Source of the DNA: an uncultured Collinsella sp.
GTDB lineage: Bacteria > Actinomycetota > Coriobacteriia > Coriobacteriales > Coriobacteriaceae
Assembly (NCBI GenBank): GCA_900542825.1
Contig: UQOY01000004.1
Span: 1 to 64,000, forward strand
DNA: 64,000 bases
Reading direction: 5' to 3'
Under the pieces are notes generated by a model. It worked only from the letters and a program-made list of their open reading frames with translations, was not told the DNA's origin and ran no database searches. Position 1 is the stretch's first letter; every line of letters starts with the position of its first letter. This document shows positions 25,672-35,006 of the stretch, piece by piece. A program made the position numbers and the translations under genes.

Positions 25672-28600
25672 ATGGTCTCTCGTATCTACGTGGAGAAGAA
25701 ACCCGGGTTCGACGTCGAGGCTCAACAGCTCAAGGGCGAGCTGACCGAGATTCTCGGCATCAAGGGCATCGAGGCCCTGAGGATCATCAACCGCTACGAC
25801 GTCGAGGGCATCGACGAGGAGCTTTTCCGCTCCTGCGTGCCGACCGTCTTTAGCGAGCCCCAGGTCGATGTGACCTACGACGAACTCCCCGCAAGCGATG
25901 GCGCCGTCTTTGCCGTCGAATTCCTGCCTGGCCAGTTTGACCAGCGCGCCGACTCCGCCAGCGAGTGCGTGCAGCTCATCAGCCAGGGCGAGCGCCCCGC
26001 CGTGCGCTCCGCTAAGGTCTATATGATCTCGGGCGCTCTGGACGAAGCCGCCATCGAGGCCATCAAGCACTACGTGGTGAACCCCGTCGAGGCGCGCATC
26101 GCCTCGCTCGACCTGCCCGAGACGCTGCACATCGAGACCCCCGAGCCCCAACCCGTCGAGGTGCTCGACGGCTTCCGCGAGCTCGACGAGGCAGGCCTTG
26201 CCGCCTTTATCGCCGAGCGCGGTCTTGCCATGGACGAGGCAGACATCGCCTTCTGCCAGCAGTACTTCCGCGATGAGGATCGCGACCCCACCATCACCGA
26301 GATCCGCGTGATCGACACCTACTGGTCCGATCACTGCCGTCACACCACCTTCGGCACCGTCCTGGATGACGTGACGATCGACGACGTCGTGGTGCAGCAG
26401 GCCTTCGACCGCTACATGGAGATGCGCCACGAGCTCGGTCGCGACGCCAAGCCCGTCTGCCTCATGGACATGGGCACCATCGGCGCCAAGTACCTCAAGA
26501 AGACCGGCGTCATGACCGATGTCGATGAGTCCGAGGAGATCAACGCCTGCACCGTCAAGGTGAAGGTCGATGTCGATGGCGAGGACCAGGACTGGCTGTT
26601 CCTGTTTAAAAACGAGACCCACAACCACCCGACCGAGATCGAGCCCTTCGGCGGTGCCGCCACCTGCGTGGGCGGCGCCATCCGCGACCCGCTCTCGGGA
26701 CGCAGCTATGTGTACCAGGCCATGCGCGTCACCGGCGCCGGCGACCCCACCGTCCCGGTTTCCGAGACGCTCGAGGGCAAGCTGCCGCAGCGCAAGCTCG
26801 TGACCACTGCTGCCGCCGGCTACTCCAGCTACGGCAACCAGATCGGCCTTGCCACCGGTCAGGTCAACGAACTCTATCACCCCGGTTACGTGGCCAAGCG
26901 CATGGAGGTTGGCGCCGTCGTAGGCGCTACCCCGGCAAACCACGTTCGTCGCGAGTGCCCCGCCCCCACCGACAAGATCATCCTGCTGGGTGGCCGCACT
27001 GGCCGTGACGGCATCGGTGGCGCTACCGGTTCCTCCAAGACTCAGAACACCGAGTCCATCGAGACCTCGGGTGCCGAGGTCCAGAAGGGCAACGCCCCGG
27101 TCGAGCGCAAGCTGCAGCGTCTGTTCCGCCGCGGCGACGCCTGCCGTCTAATCAAGCGCTGCAACGACTTTGGCGCCGGCGGCGTCTCGGTCGCCGTGGG
27201 CGAGCTTGCCGACGGCCTGTATGTCGACCTTGATACCGTAACCAAGAAGTACGACGGCCTTGACGGCACCGAGCTCGCTATCTCCGAGTCCCAGGAGCGC
27301 ATGGCCTGCGCCGTCGCCGACGATGACGTCGAGGAGTTCATGGGCTACGCCGCCGAGGAGAACCTGGAGGCAACCGTCATCGCCGAGGTTACCGCCGAGC
27401 CGCGCATGCGCATGGCCTGGAACGGCGTTGCCATCGTCGACCTGTCCCGCGAGTTCCTCAACTCCAACGGTGCGCCCAAGCACCAGGTCGCCCACGTCTG
27501 CGCCCGCAGCGTGTGGCAGCCCAGCTGGGCCGGCACCACGCTTGCCGAGCGCATGACCTCGCTCGTCACCGATCTTAACGTCGCCTCCAACAAGGGCCTT
27601 TCCGAGCGCTTCGACTCCACCATCGGCGCCGCGACCGTGCTCATGCCCTTTGGTGGCAAGACGCAGCTCACTCCGAGCTCTGCCATGGTCGCCAAGTTCC
27701 CCGTGGACGGCGAGACCACCACGGCGAGCGCTATGGCATGGGGCTTCAACCCCTACCTGATGGAGACCGACCAGTTTGCAGGCGCCTACCTGTCCGTGGT
27801 CGAGTCCATCGCCAAGCTCGTTGCCGCCGGCTTTGAGCACAAGCGCGCCTACCTCTCCTTCCAGGAATACTTTGAGCGCCTGCGCACCGAGGCCGAGCGT
27901 TGGGGCAAGCCCATGGCAGCCGTCCTGGGTGCCCTTATGGCCCAGGTCGACCTGGGTGCCGGTGCCATCGGCGGCAAGGACTCTATGAGCGGTTCGTTTG
28001 AGGACGAGGCCGGCGAGCTCAACGTTCCGCCGACCCTGATCAGCTTCGCTGTCGCCGTGGGCAAGGCGGCTCGCGCCGTCTCCCCCGAGTTCAAGGGCCT
28101 CACGCACCGCGTCGTCCGCATCGCCCCCGCCACCTATGGCCAGGACTACCGTCCCGATGCTCAGCAGCTTCTCGCCGCATTTGACGCCGTCGAGGCGCTC
28201 ACCGCCACTGGCGACGCCCTGGCCGTCTCCACGCCCGGCTACGGCTGCGGCGCCGAGAGCCTCTTTAAGATGTGCGTCGGCAACCAGATCGGTATCGAGC
28301 TTGCCGAGGATGTGGACGTGGAGAGCCTCTTCACCCCGCTCTATGGCAGCTTTATCGTCGAGCTCGCCGAGGATGCCGAGCTGCCCGAGGTCGCCGACGG
28401 CGTTGTCGTCGAGCCCCTGGGCACCACCGTCGAGGGCTATGTCATCGATACCGGCTCCGAGGTCATCGAGCTCTCCGAGCTCCAGGAGGCCTGGGAGAGC
28501 GGCATCGAGGGCGTCTTTGCCTACCGCAGCGCCGGCGAGACCACCGAGGTCGAGACCATCGACTTCCGTGCCAAGGATATCCACGTGTACGGCGGCGCCA

Positions 28601-29418
28601 AGATCGCCCGCCCGCGCGTGGTAATCCCCGTGTTCCCCGGCAACAACTGCGAGTACGACAGCGCCCGCGCCTTCCGTGCCGCCGGCGCCGAGGCCGACAC
28701 CTTCGTGATCAACAACCTCACGCCCGAGGCCGTCGCCGAGAGCACCCACGAGCTTGCCCGCCGCATCCGTGCAAGCCAGATCGTCATGATCCCCGGCGGC
28801 TTCTCGGGCGGCGACGAGCCCGATGGCTCCGCGAAGTTCATCACGGCGTTCTTCCGCGCTCCCGAGGTTACCGAGGCAGTCCGCGACCTGCTCAAGGCCC
28901 GCGACGGCCTGATGCTGGGTATCTGCAACGGCTTCCAGGCCCTGATCAAGCTCGGTCTGGTGCCCTACGGCGACATCGTCGACGCCACGCCCGATGCGCC
29001 CACGCTGACGTTCAACACCATCGGTCGCCATCAGAGCCGCTTGGTGCGCACCCGTATCTCGTCCAACCTGTCCCCGTGGCTGTCGCAGTGCAGCCTGGAC
29101 GACCCCTACACCGTCGCCATCAGCCACGGCGAGGGCCGCTTTGTCGCCAATGACGAAGTGCTCGCCCAGCTCATCGCAAACGGCCAGGTCGCTACGCAGT
29201 ACGTGGGCGAGGACGGCAAGCCGAGCATGGACCTTTCCGTCAACCCCAACGGCTCCGCACTCGCCATCGAGGGCATCACGAGCCCCGACGGCCGCGTCCT
29301 GGGCAAGATGGGCCATGCCGAGCGTCGCGGCGACAACCTGTACCGCAACGTGCCCGAGCATGTCCCCGGCGATAAGTTCATGCCGATCTTTGAGAGCGGC
29401 GTGGCCTACTTCGCTTAA
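25672..29418 (+). CDS. purL: Phosphoribosylformylglycinamidine synthase (PurL-PurQ fused)
   Basis: This enzyme performs the fourth step of purine synthesis, turning FGAR into FGAM with glutamine and ATP. It is the large single-chain form (1,248 residues). An N-terminal PurS-like region leads into the PurL core (DTYWSDHCRHTTF, KNETHNHPTEIEPFGGAATCVGG, CNDFGAGGVSVA, GGKDSMSG). The C-terminal glutamine amidotransferase begins at PVFPGNNCEYDS, with nucleophile in LGICNGFQAL and AISHGEGRF. The ATG at 25672 follows AGGAAGG; the frame extends upstream to 25546 without support. No other pur gene is adjacent. Confidence 0.96.
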   Translation: MVSRIYVEKKPGFDVEAQQLKGELTEILGIKGIEALRIINRYDVEGIDEELFRSCVPTVFSEPQVDVTYDELPASDGAVFAVEFLPGQFDQRADSASECVQLISQGERPAVRSAKVYMISGALDEAAIEAIKHYVVNPVEARIASLDLPETLHIETPEPQPVEVLDGFRELDEAGLAAFIAERGLAMDEADIAFCQQYFRDEDRDPTITEIRVIDTYWSDHCRHTTFGTVLDDVTIDDVVVQQAFDRYMEMRHELGRDAKPVCLMDMGTIGAKYLKKTGVMTDVDESEEINACTVKVKVDVDGEDQDWLFLFKNETHNHPTEIEPFGGAATCVGGAIRDPLSGRSYVYQAMRVTGAGDPTVPVSETLEGKLPQRKLVTTAAAGYSSYGNQIGLATGQVNELYHPGYVAKRMEVGAVVGATPANHVRRECPAPTDKIILLGGRTGRDGIGGATGSSKTQNTESIETSGAEVQKGNAPVERKLQRLFRRGDACRLIKRCNDFGAGGVSVAVGELADGLYVDLDTVTKKYDGLDGTELAISESQERMACAVADDDVEEFMGYAAEENLEATVIAEVTAEPRMRMAWNGVAIVDLSREFLNSNGAPKHQVAHVCARSVWQPSWAGTTLAERMTSLVTDLNVASNKGLSERFDSTIGAATVLMPFGGKTQLTPSSAMVAKFPVDGETTTASAMAWGFNPYLMETDQFAGAYLSVVESIAKLVAAGFEHKRAYLSFQEYFERLRTEAERWGKPMAAVLGALMAQVDLGAGAIGGKDSMSGSFEDEAGELNVPPTLISFAVAVGKAARAVSPEFKGLTHRVVRIAPATYGQDYRPDAQQLLAAFDAVEALTATGDALAVSTPGYGCGAESLFKMCVGNQIGIELAEDVDVESLFTPLYGSFIVELAEDAELPEVADGVVVEPLGTTVEGYVIDTGSEVIELSELQEAWESGIEGVFAYRSAGETTEVETIDFRAKDIHVYGGAKIARPRVVIPVFPGNNCEYDSARAFRAAGAEADTFVINNLTPEAVAESTHELARRIRASQIVMIPGGFSGGDEPDGSAKFITAFFRAPEVTEAVRDLLKARDGLMLGICNGFQALIKLGLVPYGDIVDATPDAPTLTFNTIGRHQSRLVRTRISSNLSPWLSQCSLDDPYTVAISHGEGRFVANDEVLAQLIANGQVATQYVGEDGKPSMDLSVNPNGSALAIEGITSPDGRVLGKMGHAERRGDNLYRNVPEHVPGDKFMPIFESGVAYFA

Positions 29419-29456
29419 TCCGTCCCCATCGGGTACAATCCCCTCGGGTAACAACG

Positions 29457-29492
29457 CCCGCCACCGGCACTCCCGGTGGCGGGTTCTTTTTT
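29457..29492 (+). terminator. Intrinsic terminator of purL
   Basis: CCCGCCACCGG-CACTC-CCGGTGGCGGG then TTCTTTTTT: an 11-bp perfect stem with a T-run. Confidence 0.95.
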
Positions 29493-29517
29493 GCTTTGCG
29501 CATACAGGAAGGACATC

Positions 29518-30453
29518 ATGGAAAGCCGCAAGCCGTATCTCGCCACCCTGCCCGGACTCATCCTGGGCTGCCTTGTCTGCTGCGCGCTTTGGGGGTCGGC
29601 TTTCCCCTGCATCAAGATCGGCTACGAGCTGTTTGGCATCCCCGCGCACGATAGCGCCTCACAGCTGCTCTTTGCAGGTTTGCGCTTTACGCTTGCCGGT
29701 GCCCTGGTTATCGTTGGGATGAGCGCGGCCCAGCGCCGCCCGCTCGTCCCACAGGTACGCGATATCAAGCCCATCTGCATCCTGTCGCTCTTCCAGACTA
29801 TCGGGCAGTACTTCTTTTTCTACCTGGGACTCTCGCGCGCCAGCGCCATGTCGAGTTCCATCATCGAGGCCAGCGCCAACTTCCTCGCAATCCTCTTTGC
29901 CGCCCTGGCGTTTCGAACCGAAAAGCTCAATACGGCCAAGGTGCTTGGCTGTGTGCTGGGCTTTGCCGGCGTCGCGCTCGTCAACCTTTCGGGCGCGGAC
30001 GGCACCTTTGGCTTTACGCTCGACGGTGAGGGCTTTATCTTGGCTTCCACAGTTGCGGGCGCTCTGTCGACCTGCCTCATTGGCATCTTCTCGCGCGAGC
30101 ATGACGGCGTCTTGCTCGCCGGCTGGCAGTTCTTGGTCGGCGGCCTGGTCCTTACCGCCATCGGGTTTTTGATGGGCGGCGCGCTATCCCCCACCGAAAT
30201 CGCCCCCGCCATCGCGCTCATCATTTATATGGCACTCATTTCCGCCATCGCGTACTCGCTGTGGTCACGCCTGCTTGCCGTCAACCCCGTCAGCCGCGTC
30301 TCGGTCTTTGGGTTTATGAACCCCGTCTTTGGTGTGGTGCTGAGCGCGCTGCTGCTCGGCGAGGGCGCTGGCACGAGCCCCGTTACCGTCATCGTTGCCC
30401 TGCTGTTGGTCTGCGCCGGCATCATCATCGTCAACAGGCCCAAAAAGGCCTAA
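29518..30453 (+). CDS. DMT superfamily (EamA) transporter
   Basis: A 311-residue membrane protein with ten predicted helices in two EamA halves. GSAFPCIKIGYEL in helix 1 and EASANFLAILFAALAFRTEKL between helices 3 and 4 are typical, and the second half repeats the pattern near NPVFGVVLSALLLGEG. Members usually export amino acids or other metabolites; the substrate is unknown. The ATG at 29518 follows AGGAAGGA. It begins directly after the purL terminator, so it needs its own promoter, perhaps TACAAT near 29434. Confidence 0.82.
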   Translation: MESRKPYLATLPGLILGCLVCCALWGSAFPCIKIGYELFGIPAHDSASQLLFAGLRFTLAGALVIVGMSAAQRRPLVPQVRDIKPICILSLFQTIGQYFFFYLGLSRASAMSSSIIEASANFLAILFAALAFRTEKLNTAKVLGCVLGFAGVALVNLSGADGTFGFTLDGEGFILASTVAGALSTCLIGIFSREHDGVLLAGWQFLVGGLVLTAIGFLMGGALSPTEIAPAIALIIYMALISAIAYSLWSRLLAVNPVSRVSVFGFMNPVFGVVLSALLLGEGAGTSPVTVIVALLLVCAGIIIVNRPKKA

Positions 30454-30520
30454 CGAACTGCCCTTATTTAGCAGAGGGGATTCACATACCTTAGCTTAAT
30501 GGAGTACATCGGTGAGCCGA

Positions 30521-30553
30521 GGGCCGCCACGCACGCCAGCGTGCGCCCTTTTT
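30521..30553 (+). terminator. Intrinsic terminator of the DMT gene
   Basis: GGGC...GCACGC-CA-GCGTGC...GCCC followed by TTTTT. It lies in the convergent gap and touches the stop of the diguanylate cyclase gene. Confidence 0.7.
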
Positions 30554-31696
30554 CTAGCGTATCTGGATGCCGGCTTTCTTTTTCTCGGCCTTGACGCGGT
30601 AGAGCTCCGCATCGGCAGTGCGAAGTAAGTCTTGCCAGGTATCGACACCGTCACCGACCCGTGCATAGCCGATGGACATCCGCAACAAATACGGAACCTC
30701 GGCGCGTGCGAGCTCGTCGTTGATTGCCGCGCACAGACGCATGATGTCCTGCTCCGCCGTCACCTTTTGAAGCACCACGAACTCATCGCCGCCATAACGT
30801 GCGATAAAGCCACCAGACGCCGAACAGACCTCTTTGAGCGTAGCAGATACGACCTGGAGGGCATGGTCGCCCTCCACATGTCCATAGCGATCGTTAATCT
30901 GCTTAAAGCCGTCGGCGTCCATCATAAGCAGATACACATCTTCGGCCTGATCCACATTTGAGAACAGCGACAGCATATAGGTCTCAAAACGGTTGCGATT
31001 GTTGAGGCCAGTCAACGGGTCGGTCGAGATCAGCTGCTCCTGGTAGATGATGTAGAGCAGCAGGATGCTCAGCGTTATACCGACGCAAAGGCCCGGTACC
31101 GAAAACAAAATCTGGAAGGTACCGCCCACCAGAGCGGGAACCGCAAAAAAGGCGAGGGTGCGATAAATGGCCTTCTTTTGCAGGCTTTCGACTTTTCGAG
31201 CCTGAATAAAGGCATGCAAGGACGTATATATGACGTAGCAGTAGCTCACGATAGGCTGAATCATATAAAGCGCTCCGCGACGATATACGCCCTGCGCATC
31301 GATATAGAACATAGTGTGCGTCCAGTAGCTGGTAAATGCCAGCACGACCACCAATGCGGTTGGCAACGTTAAAAGTACCACCCTGTAGGGCGTGGTCAGG
31401 AGCCGTGAGCCCTGCATCGTCTCGGAATAGAAAAACCAAATGAGGCACGCGATGGCGAACAGCGAAAACGAAACCGCGTTGGAAATCCAGTTGGCCGTGA
31501 TGCCTACAGGAGTGCTCACGCCGTCCGAGAGCGTCCAAATCATATCGAAGAAAATGTAGGCAGCAGACGTATAGCCCAGCATGCTAAACAAAAGTTGCTG
31601 GGTGCTCGAGAACAAGGAGCGGCGGCTTCGTGCGGCAAGCCCGATAAGAATAATCATGCACAGCAGGAATATCTCGATCTTGAGTGCCTTAACCAC
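30554..31696 (-). CDS. Membrane diguanylate cyclase (GGDEF)
   Basis: A 380-residue protein with about seven membrane segments (residues 5-215) and a C-terminal GGDEF domain that makes cyclic di-GMP from two GTP. DPLTGLNNRNRF, DADGFKQINDRYGH and intact RYGGDEF indicate activity. The usual RxxD inhibitory site five residues before GGDEF is absent, so feedback inhibition is probably lost. The N-terminal membrane domain should be the sensor; I cannot name it. The start is uncertain: GTG at 31696 follows GAAGGGATGG, and a TTG at 31714 is in frame. No PDE or PilZ gene is in the window. Confidence 0.85.
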   Translation of the reverse strand: MVKALKIEIFLLCMIILIGLAARSRRSLFSSTQQLLFSMLGYTSAAYIFFDMIWTLSDGVSTPVGITANWISNAVSFSLFAIACLIWFFYSETMQGSRLLTTPYRVVLLTLPTALVVVLAFTSYWTHTMFYIDAQGVYRRGALYMIQPIVSYCYVIYTSLHAFIQARKVESLQKKAIYRTLAFFAVPALVGGTFQILFSVPGLCVGITLSILLLYIIYQEQLISTDPLTGLNNRNRFETYMLSLFSNVDQAEDVYLLMMDADGFKQINDRYGHVEGDHALQVVSATLKEVCSASGGFIARYGGDEFVVLQKVTAEQDIMRLCAAINDELARAEVPYLLRMSIGYARVGDGVDTWQDLLRTADAELYRVKAEKKKAGIQIR

Positions 31697-31884
31697 TAGA
31701 CGCCATCCCTTCAATATCCAAGTGGTCAGAATCGCCCGAATCGTGTCTGGGCAACAAACACCCCCTACTCCGCAGGGGTAATGGGAATAATAGCAGAGCG
31801 CCCGAACGTTACTGCAAGATAGCTTTCGTTCGGACGCTCGAACGGCGCGAATTGCACGCCGGAATCTATTATCGGCAACGGCCG

Positions 31885-32906
31885 TTACTCACCGGCGATA
31901 TCGGTTGCGACAGCCTCCTCGATGGCCTCGACACCGGCAGGCGACAGATCCTCTTTGCCGTGACAGAACTTCTTATCGACCCAGCCGGTCAGAATCGGGG
32001 CCATGATTGCCGTGATGATAACGGCGGTGGCGATCTGCGCATACGCGGTGGGCGCAAGCTCGGCATAGCGCGGAGCGACCTCGGCGAGGGCGACCGGCGT
32101 GGTCATAGCCGTGCCGGCGATAGTGGAGCAGGCAACGGCCGCTTTGCCGCTACCGCCGCACAGGCGCTCGAACGCAAAGGTGATGGGCCCGACGATAAAG
32201 AGCGTGATGAGACCCAGTAGGATGCCCGAGATGCCGCCGGTGATAAAGCTCGAAAGGCTCATGGACGCACCGAGCTGAAAACCGATGACAGCGATCGCAG
32301 GATTGGCGCCGGGAACCAGCAGGTTCTTGATGAACGGGAACAAGTTGCCCAGGACTATGCCGATAACAAGCGGCAGGATGGATCCGATGATGGTGCCAAC
32401 GGGGATGTTGGCGAGACCCGAGACACCGAGGATGATCATCGTGACGGCGGGGCCGGCCGTAAAGAATAGGATGCCCACGGCGCCCTGCTCGGACTCATCG
32501 CCGAACTCGCCCATGATGCCCGTATAGAGCGCCATGTTGCAAAACGTGATGCCGCCGATGATAGATACGGAGCTCAGGCCCAGGAAGTTGTCGTTAAAGA
32601 AATATGCCACACCCAAGCCAAGGGCGGCTGCCACCACAAGCTTAGGGATCAGAACGACGATACCGGTCTTGATGGCGCCCGGCGTGGACTTAAAGCTGAT
32701 GCCGGCGCCCACAAACAGCAAAATGGCAGCAACGATGGTGTTGGAGCCGCCCCGGCAGGCAGCCGTAAAGAAGCCGCCGATCTCAAAGACCTGTGGGCAG
32801 AAGGTATTGAGCAAAAGACCGACGATCATCGGGTAGATCATGATGTCACCCGGGATGCGCGGTACTTTGATTTTTTTTGCTCGTTGGCGATCGCTCCCTG
32901 TGCCAT
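31885..32906 (-). CDS. kdgT: 2-keto-3-deoxygluconate permease (KdgT) family, apparent frameshift near start
   Basis: About 340 residues with about ten membrane helices. VPRIPGDIMIYPMIVGLLLNTF, the FEIGGF block, FVGAGIS and the GTAMTTPVALAE motif place it in the KdgT family of proton-coupled keto-deoxygluconate importers. The natural start would be the ATG at 32904-32906 with GGGGGG upstream, giving MAQGAIANEQKK. That reading is out of frame with the rest because of an eight-A tract (plus-strand T8 at 32871-32878); nine would restore it. In the intact frame the only upstream start is a TTG at 32937 with poor support. So this is a sequencing or assembly slip, a phase-variable tract, or polymerase slippage. 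Confidence 0.8.
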
Positions 32907-33050
32907 GAAACCCCCCATTTCCGCTGACGCAGAACAAAAGCCCACGTCATACTTTGCTACAGTAAAGTTTGACCATGGTACCAGAAGAAGTAGACCGGCT
33001 CGGTGAGAAATTCGATTCGTCGGGCCAGGACGGCAAACGCGTCCTTGCTT

Positions 33051-33374
33051 TTATACAAGGCTCAAAACGATATAGAGCACGATACCCGAGACGCAGCACC
33101 ACAGCATCGACTTTGTCTTAATTGCCACCGCCACAACACCGGCAGCCGCAATCCAGGGAATCAAGCCCTGCCACAAGCCGGCGTCGAAAGCGCCAGGGCT
33201 TATCAAATCGTTGGCGACCAGTGCCGCGAAGGCGGCGGGCGGAATATAACCCAAGGCCTCGGTAACGCGGGGCGACAGCGTTCTCCCGCGCAACGCAAAC
33301 GCCGGGGCAATGCGGAAAAACGCGATGGCCGCCCAAGACGACAGCCACAGGACCAAAAACTCATTAACGGGCAT
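33051..33374 (-). CDS. azlD: Branched-chain amino acid exporter subunit AzlD
   Basis: A 107-residue membrane protein with three to four helices. It starts MPVNEFLVLWLSSWAAIAFFRIAP and has the family block LSPRVTEALGYIPPAAFAALVANDL. AzlD pairs with AzlC to export branched-chain amino acids and analogues. The ATG at 33374 lies inside the end of azlC (11-bp overlap), so translation is coupled; a longer open frame upstream is the azlC shadow. Confidence 0.88.
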   Translation of the reverse strand: MPVNEFLVLWLSSWAAIAFFRIAPAFALRGRTLSPRVTEALGYIPPAAFAALVANDLISPGAFDAGLWQGLIPWIAAAGVVAVAIKTKSMLWCCVSGIVLYIVLSLV

Positions 33375-34056
33375 CGCGAGCACCCCCACCTTCGGCGAGA
33401 GCATCGCACGCGAGCGCCGCGGCCACGCCGACGAGTACGCTTGCCGGCACGGCGATATTCGTCCACCCCAAGAACTTGCATATGGCGACGGACACCGCAG
33501 CCAAACCGGCAGCCACGACATTGCCGCGCGACAGTCGCTGCGAAAAGAGCAGGCAGATAAAGAGCGATGTGCAGACAAAACCCGCAATAGCGGTGGGAAC
33601 ATCGACAACGGCGCCGACGATGGCGCCCGTCGTACACGAAACGCCCCATGTTGCGATGAGGATCGCGTTGAGCACAAAGGACTCACGTGGGCCCCAATCC
33701 TCCCCCTCAATCAGCTTGGCAAGCGAGATGCCATATGCCTCCTCGGTAAGTGTCGCGGCAACAGCCAGCGTCTGACGCTTCGAAGCACACCTCAAATGCG
33801 GTGCGATCGATGCCGAGTAAAGCGCAAAGCGCGAGGAGATTGCGGCGACGCTCGCGACGATCGATGCTGCAGGCACACCTGCCAGCCACAGATTGCAGAT
33901 CATAAACTGCCCGCTGCCCGTCACGAACGTGCTGCTCAGAGCAAAAACCATCCAGGGTTCCATTCCCGCCTGCGCCATAATCATTCCGCACGGCGCGCCA
34001 ATAGCAACATAGGTAAGCATCACCGGCCAGACAGTTTTAACGATTTTGAGCACCAT
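33364..34056 (-). CDS. azlC: Branched-chain amino acid exporter subunit AzlC
   Basis: The large subunit of the AzlCD exporter, 230 residues with six to seven helices. AIGAPCGMIMAQAG, the FVTGSGQFMICNLWLAG motif and SRFALYSASIAPHL are family features. ATG at 34056 is preceded by GAGGAACG; the open frame runs on to 34092 without a ribosome site. With the Liv importer about 14 kb away, the cell has both import and export routes for these amino acids. Confidence 0.9.
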   Translation of the reverse strand: MVLKIVKTVWPVMLTYVAIGAPCGMIMAQAGMEPWMVFALSSTFVTGSGQFMICNLWLAGVPAASIVASVAAISSRFALYSASIAPHLRCASKRQTLAVAATLTEEAYGISLAKLIEGEDWGPRESFVLNAILIATWGVSCTTGAIVGAVVDVPTAIAGFVCTSLFICLLFSQRLSRGNVVAAGLAAVSVAICKFLGWTNIAVPASVLVGVAAALACDALAEGGGARDAR

Positions 34057-34193
34057 AGCGTTCCTCGTCCCGACAAGCTTTCCAAGTCGCATTCAACGAC
34101 ATGGCAGAATCATCGCCCGGTGGCAATCGAGTTCGCCTACAATTGCCACCGGATCGAAAGACACAGAAAGACACAGCTTTTTAGGAAGTCATT

Positions 34194-35006
34194 ATGACAG
34201 CTATCGATCGAACGCAGGCTGCCGCGGCCTTCAAGACCTACACCGATGCCTACGATGCCGCCAATCCACGTATCGCGCTCAAAATCGAGCATACGTACCA
34301 CGTTGCCGAGGCATGCGATGCCGTGGCGCGCGAACAGGGCTGGTCACCACAGGACATCGACCTGGCGTGGCTTTGTGGGCTGTTACACGATATGGGCCGC
34401 TTTGAACAGTTGCGGCGTTGGGATACGTTTAAGGATGCCGAAAGCATGAGCCATGCGGCGTTGGGCGTCGAGGCCCTCTTTGGCAAAACACCTGCAGACG
34501 CACCCGCGACAACAAGTATCCGCGACTTTATCGACAACCCGGCAGAAGACGAGTTGATTCGCGCAAGCATTGCCTATCACAGCGATTTCCGTCTACCCGC
34601 GCAGCTCGATGAGCGAACGCGGAACTTCTGCGATATCGTGCGCGATGGCGACAAGATCGACATCATGCGCACCATCGCCGACAGCACCGTCGACACCATC
34701 CTTAAGGTAGGTGAGGACGCATTTCTTGCCAGCCACTTCTCGGCACCGACGCTGGCCGCCTTTGACGAGCGCCGCTGCGTCGCACGCGATGAACGCGACG
34801 AGCCCGCAGACTACCTGGTGGGACTCATCTGCTTTATGTTTGAGCTCGTCTATCCGGCAAGCCGCGCGCTGGCGCGCGAGCAGGGCGATATCTACCGCCT
34901 GCTCGACGCACCCTTTGGCATCACGCGCCCCTTTACCGACCCCGCCACGCAAGCGACCTGGGAACGCCTAAAGAAAGAGATGCGAGACTGGCTGGCCGGC
35001 GCCTAG
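34194..35006 (+). CDS. HD-domain phosphohydrolase
   Basis: A 270-residue protein of the HD superfamily. The metal-binding set is visible: H in KIEHTYHVAE, HD in LLHDMGRFEQ near residue 65, H in RASIAYHSDF and D in VRDGDKIDIM. Such proteins hydrolyse nucleotides or other phosphoesters. No second domain is seen and the substrate is unknown. TAGGAAG precedes the ATG. The stop codon overlaps that of etfA on the other strand by 4 nt. Confidence 0.82.
   Translation: MTAIDRTQAAAAFKTYTDAYDAANPRIALKIEHTYHVAEACDAVAREQGWSPQDIDLAWLCGLLHDMGRFEQLRRWDTFKDAESMSHAALGVEALFGKTPADAPATTSIRDFIDNPAEDELIRASIAYHSDFRLPAQLDERTRNFCDIVRDGDKIDIMRTIADSTVDTILKVGEDAFLASHFSAPTLAAFDERRCVARDERDEPADYLVGLICFMFELVYPASRALAREQGDIYRLLDAPFGITRPFTDPATQATWERLKKEMRDWLAGA

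Noticed and set aside
27148..29649. 833-residue open frame on the minus strand across purL
   Set aside because: It is a shadow of the GC-rich purL gene; its composition is Gly/Ala/Asp/His-rich without domains, and purL is certain.
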